Below, piece after piece: positions 7,816 through 17,146 of a stretch of DNA of 64,000 nt. The stretch is from Hyphomicrobiales bacterium (GTDB lineage Bacteria > Pseudomonadota > Alphaproteobacteria > Rhizobiales > Rhizobiaceae), in the NCBI GenBank assembly GCA_900471485.1, contig UCEU01000002.1, positions 218,591 through 282,590 on the forward strand, in the 5' to 3' direction. Position 1 is the stretch's first letter, and each line of letters starts with the position of its first letter. Position numbers and translations under genes: made by a program. The notes beneath the pieces were generated by a model that was not told the origin of the DNA, searched no databases, and was given only the letters and a program-made list of their open reading frames with translations.

Positions 7816-9225
7816 ATGGCAGGCTTCGTTTCCACAGACCGCATCCGTTCGCTGTTCACCGAAGCGATGTCGCAGATGTATCGCGCCGAGGTGCCGCAAT
7901 ACGGAACGCTGCTGGAGCTGGTTGCCGACGTCAATGCCGAGGTGCTGGCCAAGGATAGTGTCCTGCGTGAACGGTTGACGCGGGCCGGCGAGCTGGAGCG
8001 CATCGATGTCGAGCGCCATGGCGCCATTCGTCTCGGTACTCCCGAAGAGCTTTTCACCATCCGCCGCCTCTTCGCCGTTATGGGCATGCAGTCGGTCGGC
8101 TATTACGATCTATCGGTGGCCGGCGTGCCGGTGCATTCCACCTGCTTCCGCCCGGTCGACCAGGCGGCGCTCAGCGTCAATCCGTTCCGCGTCTTCACCT
8201 CGCTGCTCAGGCTCGAACTGATCGAGGATGAAGCTCTGCGCGCCGAGGCCGCCGATATTCTCGCGAAGCGCCGTATCTACACCGAGCGCGCCATTCAGCT
8301 GATCGAGCGCCATGAGGAAGCCGGCGGGTTGACGGAAGCAGAAGCGCAGGAGTTCGTCGCCGAGGCACTGGAGACCTTCCGCTGGCATGGCGAGGCCACC
8401 GTCACCGCCGAGACCTACAAGCGACTGCACGACGCGCACCGGCTGATCGCTGACGTCGTCTCCTTCAAGGGGCCGCATATCAATCATCTGACCCCGCGCA
8501 CGCTCGATATCGATACCGTGCAGGCCCGCATGCCGGAGCGCGGCATCACGCCGAAGGCCGTCATCGAAGGGCCGCCGCGCCGTGATTGCGACATCCTGCT
8601 GCGCCAGACCAGCTTCAAGGCGCTGGAAGAGGCGATCGCCTTTGTCGGCGAAACGGGCGCTGCCAAGGGCACGCATACGGCGCGTTTCGGCGAGATCGAG
8701 CAGCGCGGCGTGGCGCTGACGGCCAAGGGCCGTGCGCTTTACGACCGGCTGCTGGCTGCGGTTCGCGGCGAGGTGCAGGTCGGTGCCGCCGGCGCCAAGG
8801 CCGGCGATTACGACAGTGAGCTTGTCGAGCGGTTCCGCGAACTGCCGGACAACTGGGCGGCGCTCCGAGCCGAGCAGCTGGCCTTCTTCCATTATTCCGC
8901 GACGCCCAAGGGCGTTGCCGCCGCCGTCGACGGCGCGCTGCCTGACGATGCCGAGGCGCTGATCGAGATGGGCTATCTGACCTTCGATCCCATCGTCTAC
9001 GAGGACTTCCTGCCTGTGAGCGCGGCCGGTATCTTCCAGTCGAACCTCGGCACGGATCAGCAGCAAAACTACGCGACCCGCTCCAACCGTTCTGCCTTCG
9101 AAGAGGCGCTCGGCGCCACCGTTACGGATGAGCTTGACCTTTACGCGGAACGTCAGGCACGCTCGCTTGATGCGGCGATCGATCTGCTCGGGCTTTCCGG
9201 CCTGCGCCTGAGCAATGTTGCCTGA
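7816..9225 (+). CDS. hglS: 2-oxoadipate dioxygenase/decarboxylase (HglS, DUF1338/YdcJ family)
   Basis: 469 residues, close to the family length of ~460. HglS is an iron-dependent enzyme that converts 2-oxoadipate to D-2-hydroxyglutarate in the bacterial lysine pathway. Family hallmarks include GYYDLSVAGVPVHSTCFRP and FKGPHINHLTPRTLDID, with the His residues in PVHST and GPHINH being likely metal ligands. Start 7816 has GGGGA about 9 bases upstream; an in-frame ATG at 7795 is possible. First gene of the hglS-amaA-amaB unit, divergent from the LysR gene. The neighbours make the assignment strong. Confidence 0.9.
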   Translation: MAGFVSTDRIRSLFTEAMSQMYRAEVPQYGTLLELVADVNAEVLAKDSVLRERLTRAGELERIDVERHGAIRLGTPEELFTIRRLFAVMGMQSVGYYDLSVAGVPVHSTCFRPVDQAALSVNPFRVFTSLLRLELIEDEALRAEAADILAKRRIYTERAIQLIERHEEAGGLTEAEAQEFVAEALETFRWHGEATVTAETYKRLHDAHRLIADVVSFKGPHINHLTPRTLDIDTVQARMPERGITPKAVIEGPPRRDCDILLRQTSFKALEEAIAFVGETGAAKGTHTARFGEIEQRGVALTAKGRALYDRLLAAVRGEVQVGAAGAKAGDYDSELVERFRELPDNWAALRAEQLAFFHYSATPKGVAAAVDGALPDDAEALIEMGYLTFDPIVYEDFLPVSAAGIFQSNLGTDQQQNYATRSNRSAFEEALGATVTDELDLYAERQARSLDAAIDLLGLSGLRLSNVA

Positions 9226-9248
9226 CGATCTGCGAACGGAGCTCTCCG

Positions 9249-10532
9249 ATGCTGAATGATCCGCGCTCCCACGGCCTCTGGGAAAAGACCGCGCCGCAGC
9301 CGCCGGCAACGATGCCGCTTACGGGCGCTGTGACCGCCGATATCGTCGTGGTCGGCGGCGGCTATACCGGGCTGTCGTCCAGCCTGCATCTGGCTGAGGC
9401 CAGCAAGTCGGTCGTATTGCTCGAGGCCAACGAGGTTGGTTTCGGAGGCGCGGGGCGCAATGTCGGGCTGATCAATGCCGGCATGTGGGTGATGCCCGAC
9501 GATCTTCCTGGTGTGCTCGGCCCGGTCTACGGCGAGCGCCTGCTCGACCTGCTCGGCAATGCGCCGAAGCTGGTGATGGAGCTGATCGACAAGCACAAGA
9601 TCGCCTGCGAGCTCGAACGCAACGGCACGCTGCATGTCGCCGTCGGCGCCGATGGCCTCAAGGAAATCACCGATCGTGCCAGCCAGTGGGCGGCGCGGGG
9701 TGCCGATGTCAAATTGCTCGACGCCGCCGAGACGGAACGCCGGGTGGGCAGCAGCGCCTACACCGGATCGCTGCTCGACATGCGCGCCGGCACGCTGCAG
9801 CCGCTCGCCTATGCGCGCGGCCTCGCGCATGCCGCCGTCAATGCCGGCGTTGCGCTGCATACGTCGAGCCCCGTCATCGCCACCGAGAGAAATGGCAAGC
9901 GCTGGACGGTGAGGACGGCGAAGGGTTCGGTTACCGCCGACTGGATCATCGTCGCGACGGACGCCTACAGCACCGGCCCCTGGGAGCAGGTGCGCAACGA
10001 GCAGGTGCATCTGCCCTACTTCAACCTGGCGACCCGGCCGCTCGGCGACAACCTGCGCAAGTCGATCCTGGCTGGTCGCGAGGGCGTCTGGGACACCAAG
10101 GAAATCCTCTCCTCCTACCGCATGGACCAGGCCGGCCGGCTGGTGTTCGGCAGCGTGGGCGCGCTGCGAAACACAGGGCTTTCCGTCCACAAGGGCTGGG
10201 CTCGGCGCGCGCTGAAGAAGCTTTTCCCGCAGCTCGGTGACGTCGAGTTCGAATGCGAGTGGTACGGCAAGATCGGCATGACCGACAATGCGCTGCCGCG
10301 CTTTCACAAGTTCGCCGACAATGTCGTCGGCTTTTCCGGCTATAATGGCCGGGGGATCGCGCCGGGAACGGTGTTCGGCCGCACGCTTGCCCGCCATATC
10401 CTGGGCGAGATGAGCGAGGCCGAGTTGCCGCTGCCACTGACTGATCCCGCCGAGCCGCGCTTCCGCGCCGCCAAGGAATTATGGTACGAAGCCGGCGCTC
10501 AGGTCGCCCACTTCGCCGATGCCCGCTTCTAA
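9249..10532 (+). CDS. amaA: FAD-dependent oxidoreductase, L-pipecolate oxidase (AmaA-like)
   Basis: 427 residues of the DAO family. The N-terminal dinucleotide-binding motif is VVVGGGYTGLSSSLHLAE, followed by VLLEANEVGFGGAGRNVG; the C-terminal FAD-contact segment is GFSGYNGRGIAPGTVFG. It follows hglS by 23 bases with a GGAG just before the ATG, and precedes amaB. In P. putida AmaA oxidises L-pipecolate to delta1-piperideine-6-carboxylate. The family is certain; the substrate is assigned mainly from the conserved gene set. Confidence 0.82.
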   Translation: MLNDPRSHGLWEKTAPQPPATMPLTGAVTADIVVVGGGYTGLSSSLHLAEASKSVVLLEANEVGFGGAGRNVGLINAGMWVMPDDLPGVLGPVYGERLLDLLGNAPKLVMELIDKHKIACELERNGTLHVAVGADGLKEITDRASQWAARGADVKLLDAAETERRVGSSAYTGSLLDMRAGTLQPLAYARGLAHAAVNAGVALHTSSPVIATERNGKRWTVRTAKGSVTADWIIVATDAYSTGPWEQVRNEQVHLPYFNLATRPLGDNLRKSILAGREGVWDTKEILSSYRMDQAGRLVFGSVGALRNTGLSVHKGWARRALKKLFPQLGDVEFECEWYGKIGMTDNALPRFHKFADNVVGFSGYNGRGIAPGTVFGRTLARHILGEMSEAELPLPLTDPAEPRFRAAKELWYEAGAQVAHFADARF

Positions 10533-10557
10533 GAACAATAAGGTTGGAACCACGACA

Positions 10558-12096
10558 ATGACCATCGAAACGCTCGATCTCGCCACCGAAACCAAGACCC
10601 TGCTAACTAAGCTCGGCGTCAGCGCCGATCGCTTCACCGGCGGCACGCTGCGCGTTACATCGCCCGTGACAGGCAAGGAAATCGGCGCGCTGAAGGAAGT
10701 GTCGGTCGCCGACGCCAAGACCGCGATCGATAATGCCCACAAGGCGTTTCTCGAATGGCGCGCTGTTCCGGCCCCGAAGCGCGGCGAGCTTGTGCGCCTG
10801 CTTGGCGAGGAACTCCGCGCGGCCAAGGCCGAGCTCGGCCGGCTGGTGTCGATCGAGGTCGGCAAGATCACGTCCGAAGGTCTCGGCGAAGTGCAGGAAA
10901 TGATCGATATCTGCGATTTCGCCGTCGGCCTGTCGCGTCAGCTCTACGGCCTGACGATCGCCACCGAGCGTTCCGAGCACCGGATGATGGAAAGCTGGCA
11001 CCCGCTCGGCGTCGTCGGCATCATCTCGGCCTTCAACTTCCCCGTCGCCGTCTGGTCCTGGAATGCGGCGCTGGCGCTGGTCTGCGGTAATTCCACCGTC
11101 TGGAAACCGTCGGAAAAGACGCCGCTGACCGCACTTGCCACGCAGGCGCTGTTCGAAAGGGCGCTGAAGCGCTTCGTCGCCGAAGGCGGCACCGCGCCGG
11201 CCAATCTCTCGACGCTGCTGATCGGCGGCCGCGATGTCGGCGAGGCGCTGGTCGATCATCCGAAGGTGCCGCTGGTTTCGGCCACGGGCTCCACGGCCAT
11301 GGGCCGCGCCGTCGGTCCGCGCCTGTCGCAGCGTTTTGCTCGCGCCATCCTCGAACTCGGCGGCAACAACGCCGCGATCATCTGCCCGACAGCCGATCTC
11401 GACCTCACGCTGCGCGGCGTCGCCTTCTCGGCCATGGGCACCGCCGGCCAGCGCTGCACCACGCTGCGCCGCCTGTTCGTGCATGAGAGCGTCTACGACG
11501 CGCTGGTTCCGCGCCTGCAGAAGGCCTACGGCTCCGTCAGCATCGGCAATCCGCTGGAAGCGGGCACGCTCGTCGGTCCGCTGATCGACAAACAGGCTTA
11601 CAGCAACATGCAGTCGGCGCTGGAGCAGGCGAAGGCTGCCGGCGGCAAGGTTACCGGCGGCGAGCGTGTCGAAAACGGTGCCTCCGACGCCTTCTACGTG
11701 CGCCCGGCGCTGGTTGAGATGCCCGCGCAGACAGGCCCGGTCGAGAACGAGACCTTCGCGCCGATCCTCTACGTCATGAGGTACAGCGATTTCGACGCGG
11801 TTCTCGACGATCACAATGCCGTGCCGCAGGGCCTGTCCTCGTCGATCTTCACCAATGACATGCGCGAAGCCGAAACCTTCGTCTCGGCGCGCGGGTCCGA
11901 TTGCGGCATCGCAAACGTCAACCTCGGCCCATCGGGTGCGGAGATCGGCGGCGCGTTCGGCGGCGAGAAGGAAACCGGCGGCGGCCGCGAGTCGGGCTCC
12001 GACGCATGGCGCGCCTACATGCGCCGCACCACCAACACGATCAACTACGGCAAGACGCTGCCTTTGGCGCAGGGCGTGAAGTTCGACGTCGAATAA
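10558..12096 (+). CDS. amaB: 2-aminoadipate 6-semialdehyde / piperideine-6-carboxylate dehydrogenase (AmaB, ALDH7-like)
   Basis: 512 residues of the antiquitin-type ALDH family. Seen are the NAD-binding GVVGIISAFNFPVAVWSWN, the general base Glu in LELGGNNAA and the nucleophile Cys in GTAGQRCTTLRR, which is typical of ALDH7/AmaB. The ATG at 10558 is used, 25 bases after amaA; the longer frame to 10519 would overlap amaA and lacks a ribosome site. It converts the semialdehyde in equilibrium with piperideine-6-carboxylate to 2-aminoadipate. A strong terminator follows. Confidence 0.9.
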   Translation: MTIETLDLATETKTLLTKLGVSADRFTGGTLRVTSPVTGKEIGALKEVSVADAKTAIDNAHKAFLEWRAVPAPKRGELVRLLGEELRAAKAELGRLVSIEVGKITSEGLGEVQEMIDICDFAVGLSRQLYGLTIATERSEHRMMESWHPLGVVGIISAFNFPVAVWSWNAALALVCGNSTVWKPSEKTPLTALATQALFERALKRFVAEGGTAPANLSTLLIGGRDVGEALVDHPKVPLVSATGSTAMGRAVGPRLSQRFARAILELGGNNAAIICPTADLDLTLRGVAFSAMGTAGQRCTTLRRLFVHESVYDALVPRLQKAYGSVSIGNPLEAGTLVGPLIDKQAYSNMQSALEQAKAAGGKVTGGERVENGASDAFYVRPALVEMPAQTGPVENETFAPILYVMRYSDFDAVLDDHNAVPQGLSSSIFTNDMREAETFVSARGSDCGIANVNLGPSGAEIGGAFGGEKETGGGRESGSDAWRAYMRRTTNTINYGKTLPLAQGVKFDVE

Positions 12097-12127
12097 GCGT
12101 CGCGGTCAATTGCTGCATTGCAAGGAG

Positions 12128-12157
12128 GGCGATAACGTAACTGCGTTATCGCCTTTT
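12128..12157 (+). terminator. Rho-independent terminator after amaB
   Basis: A perfect 10-bp stem (GGCGATAACG / CGTTATCGCC) with loop TAACTG is followed by TTTT. It sits 31 bases after the amaB stop and 20 bases before the next gene, so hglS-amaA-amaB is bounded here. Confidence 0.88.
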
Positions 12158-12176
12158 CCGTTCGCGTAGGTCCTTC

Positions 12177-13166
12177 ATGCATCTGACACTCGCCGCCGCT
12201 GAAACTCTGGTTTTCAAGATATTGACCAGAAACCGGGTGAGCGAGGCGAATGCCCGCTCGGTTGCCCGCGCGCTGGTGGCGGCGGAAGCTGTGGGGCAGA
12301 GTGGCCACGGGCTCAGACGCGTCGAAGCCTATGCGAAACAGGCAAGGGCCGGCAAGGTCGACGGCTTCGCGACGCCATCGCTTTCCCGGCCGTTTCCCGC
12401 CGTCGTGCAGATCGATGCCAATCACGGATATGCTTATCCGGCTATCGATCTTGCCTTGTCCGTGGTCCCCGATATCGCGCGGCAGCAAGGCATCGCCGCC
12501 GCTGCATTCCGCCGCTCGCACCACGCCGGCGTGCTGGCGCTGACGGTCGAGCGCTTCGCGGAGATGGGGCTGGTGGCGCTGATGGTCGCCAATGCGCCGG
12601 CCTCGATGGCTGCCTGGGGCGGACGCAAGCCTGTGTTCGGCACCAATCCGATCGCCTTTGCCGCACCGGTGCCGGATGCCGATCCCGTTGTCATCGACAT
12701 GGCTCTGTCGCGGGTCGCGCGCGGCAAGATCATGGCGGCCAAGCAGAAGGGTGTGCCCATCCCCGACAACTGGGCCTTCGATCGCGATGGCCAGCCGACC
12801 ACCGACGCCGTCGAGGCATTGGCTGGCACCATGGCGCCGTCTGGCGAGGCCAAGGGCGCGGCGCTCGCGATGATGGTCGAGATCATGGCCGGGGCGCTCA
12901 CCGGCGCCAACTTCTCCTTCGAGTCGTCTTCGCTGTTCGACGATCAGGGCGATGCGCCGGCGCTTGGCCATATGCTCATCGTCATCAATCCCGATGCCGC
13001 CGGCGGCGCGGTCGCCGCTGTGCGCATGGGGCAACTGGCCGAGGAAATCACATCCGATCCCGATGTCAGGCTACCCGGCCGGCGCGGCCAGAACGCCCGG
13101 CGCGAGGCGATCGAAAACGGCATCGAGGTCGAGGACGAACTGATCGCCCTTATCCGGTCGCTCTAG
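12177..13166 (+). CDS. Ldh2/MDH2-family oxidoreductase, possible delta1-piperideine-2-carboxylate reductase (DpkA-like)
   Basis: 329 residues of the Ldh2 family: QSGHGLRRVEAYAKQ, RSHHAGVLALTVERFAEMG, FGTNPIAFAAP and DMALSRVARGKI. In pseudomonads an Ldh2-family protein, DpkA, reduces delta1-piperideine-2-carboxylate (from D-lysine) to L-pipecolate, the AmaA substrate. Position next to amaB makes this the preferred guess over malate, lactate or ureidoglycolate dehydrogenase. A terminator separates it from amaB, so it needs read-through or its own promoter. Its TAG stop lies inside the ICE box of the next operon. Confidence 0.72.
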   Translation: MHLTLAAAETLVFKILTRNRVSEANARSVARALVAAEAVGQSGHGLRRVEAYAKQARAGKVDGFATPSLSRPFPAVVQIDANHGYAYPAIDLALSVVPDIARQQGIAAAAFRRSHHAGVLALTVERFAEMGLVALMVANAPASMAAWGGRKPVFGTNPIAFAAPVPDADPVVIDMALSRVARGKIMAAKQKGVPIPDNWAFDRDGQPTTDAVEALAGTMAPSGEAKGAALAMMVEIMAGALTGANFSFESSSLFDDQGDAPALGHMLIVINPDAAGGAVAAVRMGQLAEEITSDPDVRLPGRRGQNARREAIENGIEVEDELIALIRSL

Positions 13167-13178
13167 AATCGTTCTAAA
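13162..13178. promoter_or_regulatory. Irr control element (ICE box) upstream of the iron transporter
   Basis: TCTAGAATCGTTCTAAA matches the rhizobial Irr box TTTAGAA-N3-TTCTAAA at 13 of 14 defined positions. It overlaps the last bases of the preceding gene and lies ~125 bases before the iron-binding-protein gene. Irr is the haem/iron-status regulator of Rhizobiales. The match is read by eye. Confidence 0.7.
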
Positions 13179-13302
13179 ATATGCCAATTATTTCAAGCCT
13201 TTGTGAAGACATGCCGGTCTCCTAAACTTGAAATCGACTGCCAAGGAAAATATACCGCTGCAATATCATGGATATCGCAGGTGACATGCCATGGAGGGCA
13301 TC

Positions 13303-14334
13303 ATGACCGTCTCCCTTAATCGCCTCTCGCAGGCCGCCGCGTTCGGCGCCATGCTTCTTGCCGCGACATCGCTCGCTCCGGGCGCCAAGGCGCAGGAAGA
13401 TGAGTCCGAGGGGATCGTCGTCTACAACGCCCAGCACCAGAGCCTCGGCCAGGAATGGGTGGACGCCTTCACCAAGGAAACCGGCATCAAGGTGACGATG
13501 CGTCAGGGCAGCGACATGCAGTTCGCCAACCAGATCATCCAGGAAGACGAGGCGTCGCCCGCCGACGTGTTCCTCACCGAGAATTCGCCGGCGATGACGC
13601 TGGTCGATGTCGCCGGGCTGTTCGCGCCGATCGACAAGGCAACGCTCGATCAGCTGCCAGAAGAGTTCCGTCCGAAGGACGGCATGTGGGCCGGCATCGC
13701 GGCGCGCTCGACGGTGTTTGCCTACGACAAGACCAAGCTCACCGAGGACAAGCTGCCGAAGTCGATGATGGATCTCGCCGATCCCGCGTGGAAGGGCCGC
13801 TGGGGTGCCGCCCCCGTCGGCGCCGATTTCCAGGCGATCGTCAGCGCGCTCTTGCAGCTGAAGGGCGAGGAAGCGACGGCGGCATGGCTGAAGGCGCTGA
13901 AGGAAAACGCGACCTCCTACAAAAGCAACACGGTTGCCATGAAGGCCGTGAATGCGGGCGAGGTCGAAGGCGCGATCATCTATCATTACTACTGGTTCGG
14001 CGATCAGGCGGCGACAGCTGAAAACAGCAAGAACGTCGCGCTGCACTACTTCAAGAACCAGGATCCGGGCGCCTTCGTCAGCCTCTCGGGCGGCGGTATT
14101 CTGAAGTCGAGCCAGCACCAGAAAGAGGCGCAGGCCTTCCTGAAGTTCATCACCGGCAAGGCGGGGCAGGCCATCCTGAAGACCGGCACCTCCTATGAGT
14201 ACGCCGTCGGCAAGGGTGCGGCTTCCAACGACAAGCTGGTGCCAATGGCCGACCTGCAGGCGCCTGCGGTCGATGCGTCGCAGCTGAACAGCAAGAAGGT
14301 GGTCGAGATGATCACCGCAGCCGGCCTGATCTAA
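13303..14334 (+). CDS. Ferric-iron ABC transporter, periplasmic binding protein (FbpA/FutA type)
   Basis: 343 residues with a Sec signal peptide ending near APGAKA-QED. The mature start EGIVVYNAQHQSLGQEWVDAF is typical of Fe(III)-binding cluster-1 proteins, and the family tyrosine pair region appears as IIYHYYWFG. The ATG at 13303 has GGAGGG 7 bases upstream; an ATG at 13291 is less well placed. First gene of a binding protein-permease-ATPase set preceded by an ICE box, which supports iron as substrate. Confidence 0.87.
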   Translation: MTVSLNRLSQAAAFGAMLLAATSLAPGAKAQEDESEGIVVYNAQHQSLGQEWVDAFTKETGIKVTMRQGSDMQFANQIIQEDEASPADVFLTENSPAMTLVDVAGLFAPIDKATLDQLPEEFRPKDGMWAGIAARSTVFAYDKTKLTEDKLPKSMMDLADPAWKGRWGAAPVGADFQAIVSALLQLKGEEATAAWLKALKENATSYKSNTVAMKAVNAGEVEGAIIYHYYWFGDQAATAENSKNVALHYFKNQDPGAFVSLSGGGILKSSQHQKEAQAFLKFITGKAGQAILKTGTSYEYAVGKGAASNDKLVPMADLQAPAVDASQLNSKKVVEMITAAGLI

Positions 14335-14406
14335 CGGCTGCAGCGCGGCGGCCGGGGCAAAACTGTTGCTTTTGCCTCAAGAAAACTTTAGGCCATGACG
14401 ATACAC

Positions 14407-14442
14407 GGCAACCGTCTTTCAAAGACGGTTGCCTTCCTTTTT
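14407..14442 (+). terminator. Strong hairpin terminator between binding protein and permease
   Basis: GGCAACCGTCTTT and AAAGACGGTTGCC form a 13-bp inverted repeat around one base, followed by TTCCTTTTT. It lies 73 bases after the binding-protein stop and inside the maximal ORF of the permease, arguing that the permease starts downstream of it. Confidence 0.8.
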
Positions 14443-14496
14443 CAGCGTGTCAAAGGCGCGGCCTTGCTGCAGGACAACAGATTGCTTGCTTCCGAT

Positions 14497-16056
14497 ATGC
14501 CAACGGCGCGGCCAGCGGCAGGACTGGCGCGACCGCGCCGGGGCATGCCTTATGCGCCCGTCGTGCTTTTCGCTGCAATCGTCGCGCTGTTCAGCCTCGT
14601 TCCCCTCGGCTTCATCGGCTGGATCACCGTCGATGTCGGCTGGGAAACGGTGAAGCAGCTGGTGTTTCGCCCGCGCGTCGGCGATCTCCTCGTCAACACC
14701 GTCGCCCTCGAAGTCATCACCGTGCCGCTGTCGATCGTGCTGGCGGTAACGCTCGCCTGGATCACCGAGCGCACCGACGTTCCCTTCGCGCGCCTCTGGG
14801 CCTGGCTTGCCGTGGCGCCGCTCGCCGTGCCTGCCTTCGTGCACTCCTACGCCTGGGTCAGTCTGGTACCGGGGATGCGCGGGCTGCAGAGCGGCGTCTT
14901 CGTTTCGGTGCTGGCTTATTATCCGTTTCTCTATCTTCCCGTCGCCGCGGCACTCCGCCGCCTCGATCCGGCGATCGAGGATGCGGCTGCCTCGCTCGGG
15001 CTTGGGCCCTGGGCGGTGTTCTTCCGCACCATCCTGCCGCAGCTTCGGCTTGCGATCTGCGGCGGCTCGCTGCTGATCGCGCTGCACCTGCTGTCGGAAT
15101 ACGGGCTCTTCGTGATGATCCGCTTCGACACGTTTGCGACCGCGATCGTCGATCAGTTCCAATCCGCCTATAACAGCCCGGCCGCCAATATGCTCGGCGG
15201 GGTGCTGGTCGCCTGCTGCCTGCTTCTGCTCGCCATCGAGGTTCTGGTGCGCGGCAATGAGCGCTATGCCCGCGTCGGCTCCGGCTCGGCGCGGCCGGCC
15301 GATCGCCGCCGTCTCGGCTGGTTCGCTGTGCCGGCGGTGCTTCTGCCCGTCATCGTCGCGGCGCTGACGCTCGGCGTTCCCTTCGTCACGCTGGTGCGCT
15401 GGCTCTATCTCGGCGGCGCTGGCATCTGGCGGGTCGACGTGGGCAATGCCTTCGTGCAATCGATCGTGCTGGCGCTTGCCGGCGGTATTCTGGCGACGAT
15501 CGCTGCTGCCCCTATGGCGTGGTTGTCGGTACGCGCGCCGGGACGCGTACAGCGCGTGCTCGAAGCCTGCCACTATTATGTCGGCTCGCTGCCGGGCGTG
15601 GTCGTGGCGCTGGCGCTGGTGACGATCACCGTGCGCCTCGTGCTGCCGCTCTATCAGACATTCGCGACGCTGCTGCTCGCCTATATCCTGCTCTTCCTGC
15701 CGCGCGCCATGGTCGGCCTGCGCGCCAGCATCGCGCAGGCGCCGGTGGAGCTGGAGCGCGCCGCGATGGCGCTCGGGCGCACGCCGGGCCAGGCGGTGCG
15801 GCAGATCACCATGCGGCTTGCAGCGCCGGGTGCCGCGGCCAGCATCGCGCTGGTGGCGCTCGGGATCACCAACGAGCTGACGGCGACGCTGATGCTCTCT
15901 CCCAACGGCGTCGAGACGCTGGCCACGAAATTCTGGTCGCTGACCAGCGAGATCGATTATGTCGCCGCCGCGCCTTACGCCTTCATGATGGTCGTGCTGT
16001 CGCTGCCACTGACCCTTCTTCTCCATGCTCAATCGAAACGGACTGCCGGACAATGA
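14497..16056 (+). CDS. Ferric-iron ABC transporter permease (FbpB/SfuB type, fused double domain)
   Basis: About 519 residues with 12 or so membrane segments and two binding-protein-dependent permease halves. EAA-like loops are [20 protein letters not shown] in the first half and [20 protein letters not shown] in the second. This double-length layout is usual for Fbp/Sfu iron permeases. The frame is open from 14395, but that ATG precedes the terminator at 14407-14442; 14497 is the next ATG, without a clear ribosome site, so the start is uncertain. The stop overlaps the ATPase start (ATGA). Confidence 0.85.
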   Translation: MPTARPAAGLARPRRGMPYAPVVLFAAIVALFSLVPLGFIGWITVDVGWETVKQLVFRPRVGDLLVNTVALEVITVPLSIVLAVTLAWITERTDVPFARLWAWLAVAPLAVPAFVHSYAWVSLVPGMRGLQSGVFVSVLAYYPFLYLPVAAALRRLDPAIEDAAASLGLGPWAVFFRTILPQLRLAICGGSLLIALHLLSEYGLFVMIRFDTFATAIVDQFQSAYNSPAANMLGGVLVACCLLLLAIEVLVRGNERYARVGSGSARPADRRRLGWFAVPAVLLPVIVAALTLGVPFVTLVRWLYLGGAGIWRVDVGNAFVQSIVLALAGGILATIAAAPMAWLSVRAPGRVQRVLEACHYYVGSLPGVVVALALVTITVRLVLPLYQTFATLLLAYILLFLPRAMVGLRASIAQAPVELERAAMALGRTPGQAVRQITMRLAAPGAAASIALVALGITNELTATLMLSPNGVETLATKFWSLTSEIDYVAAAPYAFMMVVLSLPLTLLLHAQSKRTAGQ

Positions 16057-17090
16057 CGCTGCTTACGATCGAAAGTGCCAGCAAGCGTTACGGTCAGGTG
16101 CAGGCGCTCGACAACATCTCGCTGGAGGTGACGGCGGGTAGCCGCACCGCAGTGGTCGGCCCGTCCGGCTCCGGCAAGACCACGCTCTTGCGCATCATTG
16201 CCGGCTTCGAGCAGCCGGATCAGGGCCGCGTGACGCTCAACGGCGAATTGCTGGCCGATGGGCCGGCGGCGGTGCCGGCGCACAAGCGCGGCATCGGTAT
16301 CGTCTCGCAGGAAGGCGCGCTGTTTCCGCATCTCGACGTCGCTGGCAATATCGGCTTCGGCATTGCCCGTGGCGCGACCGACCGCGACAAGCGGGTGCTC
16401 GACCTGCTCGACATGGTCGAGCTCGACCGCGGCATGCTCACGCGCCGCCCGCACCAGCTCTCCGGTGGCCAGCAGCAGCGCGTGGCGCTGGCGCGTGCGC
16501 TCGGCCGCGAACCGCGCCTCATGCTCCTCGACGAGCCCTTCTCGGCGCTCGACACGGGTCTTCGCGAAAACATGCGCAAGGCGGTTGCCCGCGTGCTGCA
16601 GGCGGCCGGCATCACCAGCATTCTCGTGACCCACGACCAGGCGGAGGCACTGTCCTATGCCGATCAGGTGGCTGTGCTGCGCGACGGCAGACTGATGCAG
16701 GCGGGATCGCCGCAAGCGCTCTATCTCGCGCCGCGCGATCGCGAGACGGCGCTGTTTCTCGGCGACGCCGTGATGCTGCCGGCGATCATCCGCGACGGTC
16801 ACGCCGATTGCGCGCTCGGTCATGTGGCGGTCGACAGCCAGCATCAGGGCAAGGTCGAGATCATGCTCCGGCCCGAACAGATCCGCGTCGTCACCGACAA
16901 CAGCGAAAAGCCCTATGGCGGGCGCGTGGTCGAGGTGGATTTCGGCGGCGCGACCTGCACGGTCGCCGTCTCGCTCGACGGCGTGGCATTGCCGCCGATC
17001 CTGATCAAGACGTCGAGCGTGGCGCTGCCTTCGCGCGGCGACCGGGTGCGGCTGGAGATCGCCGGCAAGGCGCATGTTTTCGTGCGCTGA
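16053..17090 (+). CDS. Ferric-iron ABC transporter ATP-binding protein (FbpC/FutC type)
   Basis: 345 residues. Walker [10 protein letters not shown], signature [15 protein letters not shown], Walker [13 protein letters not shown] and the H-loop VTHDQAEAL are all intact. A C-terminal TOBE-like region includes [11 protein letters not shown]. The ATG overlaps the permease TGA by three bases, indicating translational coupling. Energises iron import with the two preceding genes. Confidence 0.92.
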   Translation: MTLLTIESASKRYGQVQALDNISLEVTAGSRTAVVGPSGSGKTTLLRIIAGFEQPDQGRVTLNGELLADGPAAVPAHKRGIGIVSQEGALFPHLDVAGNIGFGIARGATDRDKRVLDLLDMVELDRGMLTRRPHQLSGGQQQRVALARALGREPRLMLLDEPFSALDTGLRENMRKAVARVLQAAGITSILVTHDQAEALSYADQVAVLRDGRLMQAGSPQALYLAPRDRETALFLGDAVMLPAIIRDGHADCALGHVAVDSQHQGKVEIMLRPEQIRVVTDNSEKPYGGRVVEVDFGGATCTVAVSLDGVALPPILIKTSSVALPSRGDRVRLEIAGKAHVFVR

Positions 17091-17146
17091 GGGGCGCTCT
17101 CTGGGCTGGCTGGCGGCTCTCGCGCTTGCCCATCCGCTAAATGCTG

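Noticed and set aside
14419..16053. 544-codon open frame antisense to the iron permease
   Set aside because: Composition dominated by Arg, Gln and His; mirrors hydrophobic codons of the real permease. No ribosome site.
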